A stretch of DNA of 50,654 nucleotides from Myxococcales bacterium. GTDB taxonomy: Bacteria > Myxococcota > B64-G9. Within the stretch, counting starts at the first letter, position 1, and every line of letters begins with the position of its first letter. Positions 33,011 to 41,497 of this stretch are shown here, one piece after another. Where the stretch lies: assembly GCA_012798435.1 (NCBI GenBank), contig JAAZNF010000002.1, positions 1 to 50,654 of the forward strand, given 5' to 3'. The position numbers and the translations under genes were made by a program. Under the pieces are notes generated by a model, which saw only the letters and a program-made list of their open reading frames with translations, made no database searches and was not told where the DNA came from.

Positions 33011-33536
33011 CGAATTCCCTCTTTCGTTTCCAAAATGCGCCGATCTCGACGGCTACCACCACCCCCAGCAAGATGGCCAGTTGCCACACGACCATGGCCT
33101 GCATCGGATCGCGCATGTTGAGTTCCGCGGTCCTTCCCAGGGAAATCCCCAACAGGACGCCGGTGATGGTTCGGCGCGCGTTCGTCCCGGCCGACCAGCC
33201 AAGCCGCGCTGCGCCCCAATCCACAACGGCCGGGATGGGGAGGACGAACAGCCAGACCATGTCGAAGACGCCCGGTTGGATCTCGACGGCGAGCAGCAAC
33301 CCGAGCGTCGCCAGCAGGGCCGGATACACGCCCAAGCAGCGCGCGCAGATCCACACGGGCCGGCGGCCGGCGAAGAACCGATAGCAGCGCTCCAGCTCGC
33401 CCGGGCCGTGATGCGCGAGCCAGAACCCCCAGAATCCCGGGCCTCGCCGCAGCGCACGTTCCCTGGCCTGTTCACTGACCACCACGACTCCTAGCACGGC
33501 CTCCAGCCGCGGCAGGCGCCCATCTGCCTGCGCCAT
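32985..33536 (-). CDS. DUF2085-like membrane protein
   Basis: The stretch upstream of residue 48 of the long frame has no credible start. ATG 33536 is used here, although GTG at 33485 behind GGAG is also plausible. The motif WICARCLGVYPALL is typical of DUF2085 (a Cys-x2-Cys then Gly-Val-Tyr), followed by four hydrophobic segments (LLATLGLLLAVEI, MVWLFVLPIPAVVDWGAA, TITGVLLGISLG, MVVWQLAILLGVVVAVEIGAF). These small integral membrane proteins are uncharacterised; the Cys pair may bind metal or heme. The 160 bp before the next gene (33537-33703) hold nothing I could assign. Confidence 0.55.
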   Translation of the reverse strand: MAQADGRLPRLEAVLGVVVVSEQARERALRRGPGFWGFWLAHHGPGELERCYRFFAGRRPVWICARCLGVYPALLATLGLLLAVEIQPGVFDMVWLFVLPIPAVVDWGAARLGWSAGTNARRTITGVLLGISLGRTAELNMRDPMQAMVVWQLAILLGVVVAVEIGAFWKRKREFVERNRPVA

Positions 33537-33703
33537 TGAAAGACAGTCGTGAACGTCGCGCCTGACCGCGCATGCTCTGCTGGCATCGCGGCCAGGTGAT
33601 CCAACATCACAAGAGCACCTTACCGGGCTCGCACAGAGGGCCCCGCAATCGGTCGCGCCAACTCCCATCCACGTCAAGGGGGTACATCATGCGTCCAGGA
33701 AAC

Positions 33704-35095
33704 TCAGGACTTCGGCTTGAGGGCGTCCAGGAGATCCTTCTCGCTCAGAAGCCGTTTTTTTAGCAGCATGCGCAGCAAGGCGCTGATCACGCGCGGGGCG
33801 CCCCCGGCCTTCTCCAGCGCCTCGGGCGCGCCCGCGAGGAGCGACTCCAGCCATGGATCCGTTCCAGAGACTGGCTTTGCCGCCGCGGCGGTCTTGTCCG
33901 CCGGAGCCGCCGGTTTTACCGCAGGGACCTCGGCGGGCGCCGTCAGCCCGACACGGGAGAGGAGATCGCCTATCCCCTTGGGAGCGGCGCCGGACTTGTC
34001 GGAGGCCGGTTGGACCGGCTGCGGCGGCACCGGTGCGATCGGTTTCGGGGGGGCAGGCGGTACGGGAACTCTGGCGGTGGGAGCGACTGGCGCCGGTGGG
34101 GCCTGAACTGCCGGAGCGGGTACGGGCCCTGGCGCGGGCACGGCGGCGGGCTTGCGCGCCACGGGAATCACGGCCGGAGAGGGCGCGGCCTGCGCCGGCG
34201 CGGGCGGTTCGTCCAGCGGCGAGATCTCCTCGTCCAGTTCGATGTCCACCGCCTCGAGCACGGTCTCGGGGACCGGAGGCGGAGCCGGCGCTGCCTCGGC
34301 CGGCGGAACGGCCGCCGGTTCCGGTGGCGCCTCGACGTTGGAAAAGATGTCCTCGATCTCCTCCATGGTGGCGTACGCCGGGTCGCCGGCGGGCGGCGGA
34401 ACACCCTCGGGCGCGGGCAAGGCCGGCGCGCCGGCCGGGCCATCCAGGGCGTCGAGCAACGCGAAGGGGTCGTCGGGGCCGGGCGCCGACTGAGGAACCG
34501 GCGGCGTGGTCGCCGGGGCGGGGGCCGCTGCCGCGGGAAAACCCGCCGCTTCCCCGGCCATGGCGGCCTGCTCCAGCGTCCCCTGGACGATGACCATGTC
34601 GTCGTCCCGTCCGGAGTCACGGCTGGACGTGTCCAGGTCCAGTCCATCGGTTTCACCGAAGTACAACATGCGAATCGCTCGGGAAAGCGCGATCTCGCCG
34701 GCCAGCACCGGCTTCACCTTCTTGCCGGTCTTGAACTGGATCTCGTCCAGGGCCTTGAGGTTGGTCGGATCGGACATGGCCACGACAAGCGTCTCCGCCT
34801 TGCCGGGATCGCCTTCCAGCCGGATCGGTAGCAGGTGGTTCTTCTCGGCCAGTTCTTTGGGGATGAGCTTGAGCACGTACTCCGGGATCTGGAGCGTCTT
34901 CAGGTTGACCGCTGCGATACCGGTCTGACGCTGCAAGGCCGAGAGCAGGGTCTCCTCGGTGATGAAGTGGTTGTCCACCAGCACCTTCCCCAGGCGCCCG
35001 CCCCACTTTTTCTGAAACCCCAGCGCCGAGCGGAGCTGGTACTCGTCGATGGCGTTCGCCTCGAGCAGGATCTCTCCCAGTCTCTTCTTGAGCAA
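33704..35095 (-). CDS. Stand-alone MshEN/GspE-N c-di-GMP effector, Pro-rich
   Basis: TTG 35095 is chosen because GAGGAGG lies five bases upstream; ATG 35113 is the alternative. Residues 5-28 and 34-57 are two copies of the 24-residue MshEN motif RLG-x2-L-x10-L-x3-L-x2-Q, separated by five residues, exactly as in the c-di-GMP-binding N-domains of MshE-type ATPases. A GspE-N domain follows (LKLIPKELAEKN, VVAMSDPTNLKALDEIQF). The ATPase domain (Walker A) that should come next is absent: residues 190-400 are Pro/Ala-rich low complexity. The protein ends in a short helical segment (LLRMLLKKRLLSEKDLLDAL). Probably a soluble c-di-GMP receptor; overlaps the upstream paralogue gene. Confidence 0.8.
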   Translation of the reverse strand: MLKKRLGEILLEANAIDEYQLRSALGFQKKWGGRLGKVLVDNHFITEETLLSALQRQTGIAAVNLKTLQIPEYVLKLIPKELAEKNHLLPIRLEGDPGKAETLVVAMSDPTNLKALDEIQFKTGKKVKPVLAGEIALSRAIRMLYFGETDGLDLDTSSRDSGRDDDMVIVQGTLEQAAMAGEAAGFPAAAAPAPATTPPVPQSAPGPDDPFALLDALDGPAGAPALPAPEGVPPPAGDPAYATMEEIEDIFSNVEAPPEPAAVPPAEAAPAPPPVPETVLEAVDIELDEEISPLDEPPAPAQAAPSPAVIPVARKPAAVPAPGPVPAPAVQAPPAPVAPTARVPVPPAPPKPIAPVPPQPVQPASDKSGAAPKGIGDLLSRVGLTAPAEVPAVKPAAPADKTAAAAKPVSGTDPWLESLLAGAPEALEKAGGAPRVISALLRMLLKKRLLSEKDLLDALKPKS

Positions 35096-35105
35096 CCCGA
35101 CCTCC

Positions 35106-35852
35106 TCAGGCATCGATCTTCTGCCGGTACTCCTCACGGGTGAGCACACCCTTCTCGATCAGCGTGTCCACCACCGCCTTGAGCACCCGGAGTTCGCGGC
35201 GCTGCAACGCCTCGAGGCGCGCCAGTCGATCCTCGATACTGGCACCGCCGGCGGGCTCCCCGGCCGGAAGCGGCGGCGGCGCGCCGGGCGGCTCGATCGG
35301 ACCTCCCTCGGGCGGGCGAATGGAGTCCAACTTGCGCACCAGGGTGTTACCCAGCGGGTTGATGAGCTTCATGGAGCCCTCGTCCTCGCCAGGGCTCTCC
35401 GAGAGGTCTTGGCCCAGGTACAGGCGGCGGATGGCGGCGGCCAGCGCCTTCTCCCCGGCGATGGCCACCCGCACCCGGCAACCGGTGCGAAAGGAGATCT
35501 CGTCCACGATGGAGATCTTCTCGGGATCGGACATGGCCAGCACCAGCTGCTTCTTCATGGCGTCGTAGGCCACCGGCAGCACCTGGTTCTTCTCGGCGAA
35601 CGCGGCGTCGATCTTCTGTAGCGCCTCGGGAGGAATGGTGAGCCCGTTGAAGTCCACTCGGGGGAGGTTGAGCTGCTTGCTGAGCGCCTTGACCAACATC
35701 TCCTCTGAGAGAAATTTCATTTCCACCAGGGTGGCCCCCAGCCTGCCGCCCCACTTCTTTTGCTCGGCCAGCGCGGCGCGAAGCTGCGATTCCGTGATCA
35801 CCTTGGCGGAGAGCAGCAACTCTCCCAGGCGAATGCGTCGGTTCTCAGCCAT
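35106..35852 (-). CDS. Stand-alone MshEN/GspE-N c-di-GMP effector, short paralogue
   Basis: From ATG 35852 the 248-residue protein carries MshEN motifs at residues 8-31 and 37-60, both fully matching RLG-x2-L-x10-L-x3-L-x2-Q with a five-residue KKWGG spacer. A GspE-N domain follows (IPPEALQKIDAAFAEKNQ, VLAMSDPEKISIVDEI, GEKALAAAIRRLYLGQDL). No Walker motif follows. The C-terminus ends in a helical segment (VLKAVVDTLIEKGVLTREEY) related to that of the downstream paralogue. The pair are tandem duplicates sharing a short (8-base) overlap region. They sit just upstream of the pilin run, so regulation of pilus or secretion by c-di-GMP is an attractive inference. Confidence 0.8.
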   Translation of the reverse strand: MAENRRIRLGELLLSAKVITESQLRAALAEQKKWGGRLGATLVEMKFLSEEMLVKALSKQLNLPRVDFNGLTIPPEALQKIDAAFAEKNQVLPVAYDAMKKQLVLAMSDPEKISIVDEISFRTGCRVRVAIAGEKALAAAIRRLYLGQDLSESPGEDEGSMKLINPLGNTLVRKLDSIRPPEGGPIEPPGAPPPLPAGEPAGGASIEDRLARLEALQRRELRVLKAVVDTLIEKGVLTREEYRQKIDA

Positions 35853-36006
35853 CGTGCCCAATGGTAGCAGAGGGCGCGCGAGCGAACAAGAAAACGGGCG
35901 CCGCCGGCCCAAGATCCAACCCGGTGCCGACGGCTTCCCGTGGTCGTGGGCGTTTCCTGCCAGCACCACCATCCGCAACGGTGCGTGGAGCGTAGGCCAG
36001 GCTACG

Positions 36007-37347
36007 TCAACGGGGGGGGTTGACGGTGAGGATCACGTTCCCTGAAGGCGACGTACCGCCGGAACCCGCCAGCAGCACCGCGGTGAGTACGGTCCCCGCC
36101 ACCACAGCGCCGGTGGCGGTCCAGAACCACCAGGTGCGATACCATGGCGTGGCCGCGGCTTCGCCGTCTTTTTTCTTCTTCTGCGTCGCGCCGCCCTTGC
36201 CCTTCTGCGTCTGCTCGGCGCCGCCGGAGAGGGCCGCCAGCACCCCGGGGCTCCCGGCCTGGGCGGCGAGCTTGGCCAGGCCGCCCGCCAGCCCGCCGTC
36301 TGCGGTCCCCTCCTCCGAAATCGCCGTCTCGACCGCGGCGCCCACCGGGCCCTTCCCCGGCACGTAGAGCTGCAAGCGCACCTGGGCACCGTTCGCATCC
36401 GGCTCCGCCAGCATCAGCATCTCCGCCCCGGCGGCCACCGCCAGCCCATCCAGTGCCGCGCGCCCCTCGGGCGAGAGCGACAAGATGCTCTGGCGCGAAA
36501 GCTTTCCGTACTGCTCCGCCAGGCGCCGCCCGTCGCCCGGCTGGCCGGCCCATACGATGAGGCTCGCGTCTCCCTTCGCCGGGTAGCGGAATCGTCCATG
36601 GAAGCTGCCGCCATCGATGTTCGCCGCCAGCCAGAACTCGTCACCGGCTGGCCCCTCCAACACCACCTCGCCCGCGGCCCGCTCCACGCAGTCCACGAAC
36701 AGCGATCCCGCGCCCGGTCCCAGGTGCAGGCTCACCCGCGAGCGGGGCAACGACTTGCGCTCGTCGAGCGCCACGTCCCAGGTCGCCACCAGGTTGGGGG
36801 GCATCGTGGCCGGATCTGGTATGGCCTTCTCGTCGAAGCGGTCCACCTGCCGCAACAACTGTCCGGCGGTCCGCTCGTCCCCGTCGTCGAGGGCAGCACG
36901 CGCCCAGTATAAAAAGAGCTCGCTCACCACCTTGCGCTCGCAGCGCGCCGGCGGGGAATCCTGGAGCAGCCGGTGCGCCTCGGCGAACACCGCGCGGGCC
37001 TCGGGGAGCTTGAGAAAACGGTACGCTTGCCGCCCCTCGTCGACCTTGCGCTTCACTTCGGCGATCGTCTCCCCTTCCCCCCGCGGCGGAGAGAGCGGGT
37101 TGAGCGCGAGCAAGATCCAGGCCTTGCCGCCACCGCTGTGCTCGAGCGCCGCTGCCTGGACAGCCCGCCACACGGCCTGCTGCTGCTCGACCGAACGGCC
37201 CTCGGTGGGCAACACCACCGCCGCGAGACGGACGGCCTTGGCCTTCGGTTTGGCCCCGGCACCCGGGGCGTCCGGCGTCTGCGCGGTTGCCAACCCGCAG
37301 AAGAGCACAAGCTGCAAGAAAACAACCAACACATGAACCATCGGCAT
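36007..37347 (-). CDS. Exported protein anchored by a C-terminal membrane segment
   Basis: ATG 37347 has GGGAGG upstream and gives a signal peptide (MPMVHVLVVFLQLVLFCGLA, cut near TAQ). The 446-residue protein has a periplasmic helical part (EGRQAYRFLKLPEARAVFAE, a possible TPR-like pair), a beta-rich middle (VSLHLGPGAGSLFVD, EVVLEGPAGDEFWLAANI) and a Lys-rich linker (GKGGATQKKKKDGEAA). It ends in one membrane segment (WYRTWWFWTATGAVVAGTVL) and a short NVILTVNPPR tail. This membrane-and-NPPR ending recurs in myxobacterial envelope proteins. No function can be assigned. Confidence 0.55.
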   Translation of the reverse strand: MPMVHVLVVFLQLVLFCGLATAQTPDAPGAGAKPKAKAVRLAAVVLPTEGRSVEQQQAVWRAVQAAALEHSGGGKAWILLALNPLSPPRGEGETIAEVKRKVDEGRQAYRFLKLPEARAVFAEAHRLLQDSPPARCERKVVSELFLYWARAALDDGDERTAGQLLRQVDRFDEKAIPDPATMPPNLVATWDVALDERKSLPRSRVSLHLGPGAGSLFVDCVERAAGEVVLEGPAGDEFWLAANIDGGSFHGRFRYPAKGDASLIVWAGQPGDGRRLAEQYGKLSRQSILSLSPEGRAALDGLAVAAGAEMLMLAEPDANGAQVRLQLYVPGKGPVGAAVETAISEEGTADGGLAGGLAKLAAQAGSPGVLAALSGGAEQTQKGKGGATQKKKKDGEAAATPWYRTWWFWTATGAVVAGTVLTAVLLAGSGGTSPSGNVILTVNPPR

Positions 37348-37772
37348 GTCTGCCTCCCTGGCGAGCGGAGCCAGTCTATTTCGGACAACGCACAGTGTCA
37401 ACGAGAGCCGGATTCGACCGAGCCACACAAATCAGGAAATTCGGTGCGGTCAGGTGCAGGATCTCATTCACGTCGATCTGACTGGCGATCACCGGATAAA
37501 ACCTTCTTCCAAGGAACTCCAAAAAAAATGATGCTGAGAAAACCTGCTGAAGACGATGAGTTCACAGTCCAAGGTATGTTCCTGGCAGGCTTTTCTTGTC
37601 CCCGCTCTTTTTCTAGCTGCCATTTTTCGGTTTTTTCCTGTCAGCGATTTTCCGCGGGGGTCCAAGGGGGCGTGCCCCCCTTGCCATGTTCGCCTCTTGG
37701 TTGATTTCTGCTAGCAGCACCTGTTGCTGGCGCCGCTTTACATCCTCGCGCCAATCGGGTATCAACCGGGGC
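37348..37772. other. 425-bp intergenic region with a perfect hairpin, no gene seen
   Basis: The gap between divergent genes is AT-richer than its surroundings and holds no believable reading frame. The arms CAAGGGGG (37663-37670) and CCCCCTTG (37676-37683) make a perfect 8-bp hairpin, but no T-run follows on either strand, so it is not a normal terminator. An imperfect inverted pair (GAAAACCTGC near 37538 and GCAGGCTTTTC near 37588) lies upstream. Promoters for both flanking genes should be here. Confidence 0.4.
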
Positions 37773-39290
37773 ATGAACCATCGCCGATTCTCGAGGGCCG
37801 TCTGGGCGGTCGTTCTCGTCGCGGCCGGTTGCACGGAGGAGCGAAACACTCTGCGGGCGGGTGCCGAGACCGTCGTGCTGCCGGTGCTGATCGAGCCCTT
37901 CGTGGACGGCAACGCAAACGGCGTCTACGACCCCGGCGAGACGTTCGACGACATCGACCAGGATGGCGCCTGGACGCCGGTGTGGATCGCCGGGTTCGGG
38001 AGCGGCCGCTGTGCGCTCGAGGTCCACGACCAACCCGAGGCCCGTATCCTCTACCTGGAGGACCTCGAGACACGCCTCGCCATCGTCAGCGTGGACTGGG
38101 TGGGCATTCTCAACGACGACTACCTGGCGATCTCCCAGGCCGTGTGGGAAGCCAACATTTCGCTCGACGGCCTGATCGTGACCTCCACTCACAACCACGA
38201 GGGTCCGGACACGGTGGGTATCTGGGGCCAGCCCGAAAAAGCAAAGAGCGGCGTGGACCCGAGATACATGGCTCGCTCCCGGGAGGCCATCGTCGCGGGG
38301 ATCAAAGCGGCCCGAGAGAGCGCGGCCGAGGTTCGCATCCACGCCGGGCTCGCACGTACGGAAGGTTTGATCAGCGACAGCCGGCTGCCGGAGGTGATCG
38401 ACGAGACGGTACAGGCGTTCCGCTTCGATCGCGCCGACGGCTCCGGTTCCGTCGCTGTCGTCGCCCACTGGCCCAACCACCCCGAGTGCCTGGGCGGGCA
38501 CAACCGCAAGGTCAGCGCGGATTTCCCCTACTACCTTCGCAGAACACTGGAGGCGGCCAACCCCGGCGCGGTCGGGATCTACTGGCAGGGCCCGATCGGC
38601 GGGCTGATGAACCCGTTGGGTGTGACCGTACGCGATGAACAGGGCAACCCGTTGCCGAAGGACTCCTTCGAAAAAACCGAACGCCTCGGCATTCTCGCAG
38701 GCGAGACGGCACTGCGGGCGCTCGCTGAAGCACAAGACGCCACCGGCGACAGCCGCATCCGTTTTCGCCGGCGTACCTTCCTTGCGCCCTTTCGCAACGC
38801 CGACCTCACCCTGGCCCTCATAGGGGGACTGCTTCACCGCTCCATCTACGACGAGGCGGGCAACCCCATGTCGGCCACCGAGCTGCCCTCCGATCGGGTC
38901 CATATCCAGACCGAGGTATCGGTCCTGGACATCGGCGACATCCAGATGGCAACCATCCCCGGTGAGCTCTACCCAGAGCTATCGTTGGTCGCACCGGGGG
39001 GTGGTACGTTCTTTCCCGAGCCGCAGGACCCCAACGCGGACTTCCCTGGCGCACCCTGCGGCACCCCCGTCCGCGCCGCCATGCGGGACACGCCGTTCCA
39101 GGTGGTGCTCGGGCTCGCCAACGACGAGCTGGGCTACATCATCCCCAAGTGCCAGTGGGACGAACAACCGCCCTGGACCTTCGGCGAGACCGAGGCGCCC
39201 TACGGTGAGGGGCTCTCGGTGGGCCCGGACATGGCGCCCCTGCTGCTCACCGTCCTGTCCGAGGAATTATCCGCGCTGAGAAAGCGCTAG
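37773..39290 (+). CDS. Neutral-ceramidase-like lipoprotein
   Basis: ATG 37773 gives a signal ending VLVAAGC (Cys20). The 505-residue protein resembles neutral/alkaline ceramidase-type proteins: RLAIVSVDWVGI, then SLDGLIVTSTHNHEGPDT with a His-x-His zinc site, VVAHWPNHPECLGGHN, YYLRRTLEAANPGAVGIYWQG, and late IQMATIPGELYPEL with AMRDTPFQVVLGLANDELGYIIP. These enzymes hydrolyse the amide bond of ceramides. Myxobacteria contain sphingolipids, so a role in lipid remodelling is reasonable, but the insertion FVDGNANGVYDPGETF early in the protein and the lack of a clear PDGS-type nucleophile segment leave activity unsure. Single gene; convergent with the glt-like run. Confidence 0.7.
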   Translation: MNHRRFSRAVWAVVLVAAGCTEERNTLRAGAETVVLPVLIEPFVDGNANGVYDPGETFDDIDQDGAWTPVWIAGFGSGRCALEVHDQPEARILYLEDLETRLAIVSVDWVGILNDDYLAISQAVWEANISLDGLIVTSTHNHEGPDTVGIWGQPEKAKSGVDPRYMARSREAIVAGIKAARESAAEVRIHAGLARTEGLISDSRLPEVIDETVQAFRFDRADGSGSVAVVAHWPNHPECLGGHNRKVSADFPYYLRRTLEAANPGAVGIYWQGPIGGLMNPLGVTVRDEQGNPLPKDSFEKTERLGILAGETALRALAEAQDATGDSRIRFRRRTFLAPFRNADLTLALIGGLLHRSIYDEAGNPMSATELPSDRVHIQTEVSVLDIGDIQMATIPGELYPELSLVAPGGGTFFPEPQDPNADFPGAPCGTPVRAAMRDTPFQVVLGLANDELGYIIPKCQWDEQPPWTFGETEAPYGEGLSVGPDMAPLLLTVLSEELSALRKR

Positions 39291-39297
39291 GCCTGGC

Positions 39298-40680
39298 TCA
39301 CATCCCGGGCGCGGTGAAGATGAAGGGGTAGTTCACGATCACCACCCCACCCCGCGGGGCGGGGAACTTCCAGGCGCCGATCTTGCGCACCAGGCATTCC
39401 TCCAGCGCGGCATCGCCGACGGTGGATTGGGCGATGGCAGCCCGGCTCACGTACCCGCCTTCTCCGATGGTGAAGCGCACCGAGATCTTTCCCGCCAGTC
39501 TCGGTTTGCGGTTCAACTCCTGCGAGTAGCAGTAGCGGATCTGGTCCCGGTGCGAGGCGATCACCTGGCGGATGACCTCCATGGATAGTGGCCCAATGAT
39601 CACGGGTTTTCCGACGTTGATGCTGATTGTACGCTCCTCGGGAGCGCGCAAGGCGACCTTCGGGCCACCGGGCTCGCCTCGCGGCCTGACGCGCCCTCCC
39701 AGGTTCAGCTCGTCGGACCCGATGATATCAGGCGGTCCGCCGCCGCCCGTGCCCGTGCCGCGCGGGGCCATGCCGCCGAACCCGCCGCTGTCGCCCGGCA
39801 GCGCGCCGTCGACGTTCCCGATGGCGGCCTCCATCTCGCCACCCAGGCCGGTGCCACCCAGGATAGTGGAGGCGGTCTGGGTGTCGCCTGTACCCCAAAG
39901 GTATATCAAGCCCTTCTGTCCGACGACTACCTTGTCATCAAGCTTGATGGCCTTGGCCGCCGTCCGCCGTCCGGTGTCCGGGCGGCCCGGCAGGCCGGCC
40001 TTGCCCGCGACTCCGGGGGCGCGCGGAGCCGCCGGGCGCTCGTCGATGTCGATCCGGAGTCGCGGCACGAACACGAAGTCCTGGTGCTCGGGTTGCGCCC
40101 GGGAGAGCATGAAACGCACCACCCGATCAGGGATGCGCGACAGTTCCTCCTCCGCGGCCGCCACGGCCCGCGGTCGCAGGTGCAAGGTGGCGAACACCCC
40201 GGCCATCACGAAGAGCATGAGCAGCAACGAGTTCAGCATGAGAAAGTCGACCCGTTCGGCAAGGCCTGAGACGATTCCCGCCGGGCGCAGAACATGGCAC
40301 AGGCGAAACCCGACCGGCCCGAACCAGACCGTGGCCACGGCCCCCACAGGAAGAACGAAGCCCTCGGCGACGCCTCCGCGTAGCACCTGACGCTTTCCAT
40401 CGGGCCCGCTGACTTCGGCGGCGGTCGCCGCCTCGCCAATGATGCGAACCTCGTCATTGAAGATGTGGGCGAGACACACACCGGGAGCGCCTACGAAATC
40501 GCTCGGAAGGAAAAAGTCCGCGCCCGCCTCGCCCGCCGTGATCTGCCGCCGCTGGTGGGAGAAGGCCCGGGCTTCGAGCACGGTGTCGTCCTTCCATAGC
40601 TGCCGCACTAGCAGCCGCCAACCCGGATCCCCTGGTCCCGACGGCACACGATCGATATCTCTTGAGCGCTCGATAGACAT
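39298..40680 (-). CDS. GltG/AgmX-like envelope protein without FHA domain
   Basis: ATG 40680 has GGAGG five bases upstream. The 460-residue protein aligns with the C-terminal three-quarters of the GltG-like protein at 41498-43423: the same beta region (WRLLVRQLWKDDTVLEARAF), one membrane segment (LNSLLLMLFVMAGVFATLHL), the GLGGEMEAAIGN Gly-rich linker and the C-terminal AgmX/TonB-like domain (QVIASHRDQIRYCYSQELNR, then VIVNYPFIF). The N-terminal FHA domain is missing, which suggests duplication and domain loss. In Glt complexes such proteins span the inner membrane and reach the outer-membrane parts. Likely the last gene of the operon. Confidence 0.75.
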   Translation of the reverse strand: MSIERSRDIDRVPSGPGDPGWRLLVRQLWKDDTVLEARAFSHQRRQITAGEAGADFFLPSDFVGAPGVCLAHIFNDEVRIIGEAATAAEVSGPDGKRQVLRGGVAEGFVLPVGAVATVWFGPVGFRLCHVLRPAGIVSGLAERVDFLMLNSLLLMLFVMAGVFATLHLRPRAVAAAEEELSRIPDRVVRFMLSRAQPEHQDFVFVPRLRIDIDERPAAPRAPGVAGKAGLPGRPDTGRRTAAKAIKLDDKVVVGQKGLIYLWGTGDTQTASTILGGTGLGGEMEAAIGNVDGALPGDSGGFGGMAPRGTGTGGGGPPDIIGSDELNLGGRVRPRGEPGGPKVALRAPEERTISINVGKPVIIGPLSMEVIRQVIASHRDQIRYCYSQELNRKPRLAGKISVRFTIGEGGYVSRAAIAQSTVGDAALEECLVRKIGAWKFPAPRGGVVIVNYPFIFTAPGM

Positions 40681-40835
40681 GACGACCTCCTTGAGCACGC
40701 ACGTTCCCGTGCCCGGCGACGAATGTTGGCTGTCCCGGAGGATGGGCCGAACCTCGACGGGTTCACCCTTGGGAAATCAGCCGGTTCGACATCCGCTGCC
40801 TGTCGGAGTTCCGTCGGAGGGGGGTGATGACGTGA

Positions 40836-41462
40836 TCAGAAGGTATACTTCACCGTCGGGGAAAGGACGACCATCACGCTCTTTGGCCCCAGCAAGAACT
40901 GCCCCACCGCCTCCAGGCCGATGGAAAAATGTCGGAGCGCCGTGGCGTACTCGAGCCCGGTGCCACCAAAAAACGCCACGCTCGAGTCGAGGCCGGACGA
41001 GTCCGGGAAGGCCAGCACATACCCGGCGCCGGCCTTGATGAACCAGGCCAGGCGCTTGGTGGTCATGAGAGCGAACCTGCCGCCGGCCGACAATAGCAGC
41101 CCGGTGGCGTCGTTGCTGACGGTCTCGGTCTTGTCGCCCCGGATCACGTCCCGGGTGCCGGCGATCTCGAAGCCCTGAGCCGAAAGGTGCAGGGAGGCGA
41201 TGGTCCCGAGGTCGACCCCCATCTCGATGCCCAGCGCCGGCCCCGGCGGGAACACCGGCGCCGAGGGAGCGCCGCTCTCCGATCCGAAGACATCGCCGAT
41301 CACCACGGCCGCACCGAGCGTGGAGCGCAACCAGAAGCCGTACTCCACCTCGTTGATCTTGGCCTCGCGCGAGCCGACCTTCTCTTCCCCCTCTTTCCCT
41401 TGGGCCCATGCCGCGTTGCTGGCCCCCAGGATGACCAACAGGATCACCGTAGCCTGGCGCAT
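40836..41462 (-). CDS. gltH: Outer-membrane barrel, GltH/CglE-like
   Basis: ATG 41462 has GGAGG four bases upstream; the signal ends AWAQG. The 208-residue protein is a short barrel-like membrane protein: alternating strands (WLRSTLGAAVVIGDVFG, GIEMGVDLGTIASLHLSAQG, GLLLSAGGRFALM) and a terminal aromatic strand (MVVLSPTVKYTF, last residue Phe). In Myxococcus the gliding complex contains small outer-membrane barrels, one of them CglE/GltH, next to GltG and GltF. Position, size and strand pattern fit, but pairwise identity was not tested, so the symbol is tentative. Confidence 0.6.
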   Translation of the reverse strand: MRQATVILLVILGASNAAWAQGKEGEEKVGSREAKINEVEYGFWLRSTLGAAVVIGDVFGSESGAPSAPVFPPGPALGIEMGVDLGTIASLHLSAQGFEIAGTRDVIRGDKTETVSNDATGLLLSAGGRFALMTTKRLAWFIKAGAGYVLAFPDSSGLDSSVAFFGGTGLEYATALRHFSIGLEAVGQFLLGPKSVMVVLSPTVKYTF

Positions 41463-41497
41463 GAATCCTCCGTCGTCGCCCGCGTCTTGTCGCCGGC

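Noticed and set aside
33704-35852. Reading the two MshEN proteins as PilB/GspE ATPases
   Set aside because: No Walker A, Walker B or His box is present after the N-domains; the sequence turns into Pro/Ala linker and ends.
37663-37683. Perfect G/C hairpin as an intrinsic terminator
   Set aside because: There is no T-run on either strand, and it lies between divergent genes where no terminator is needed.
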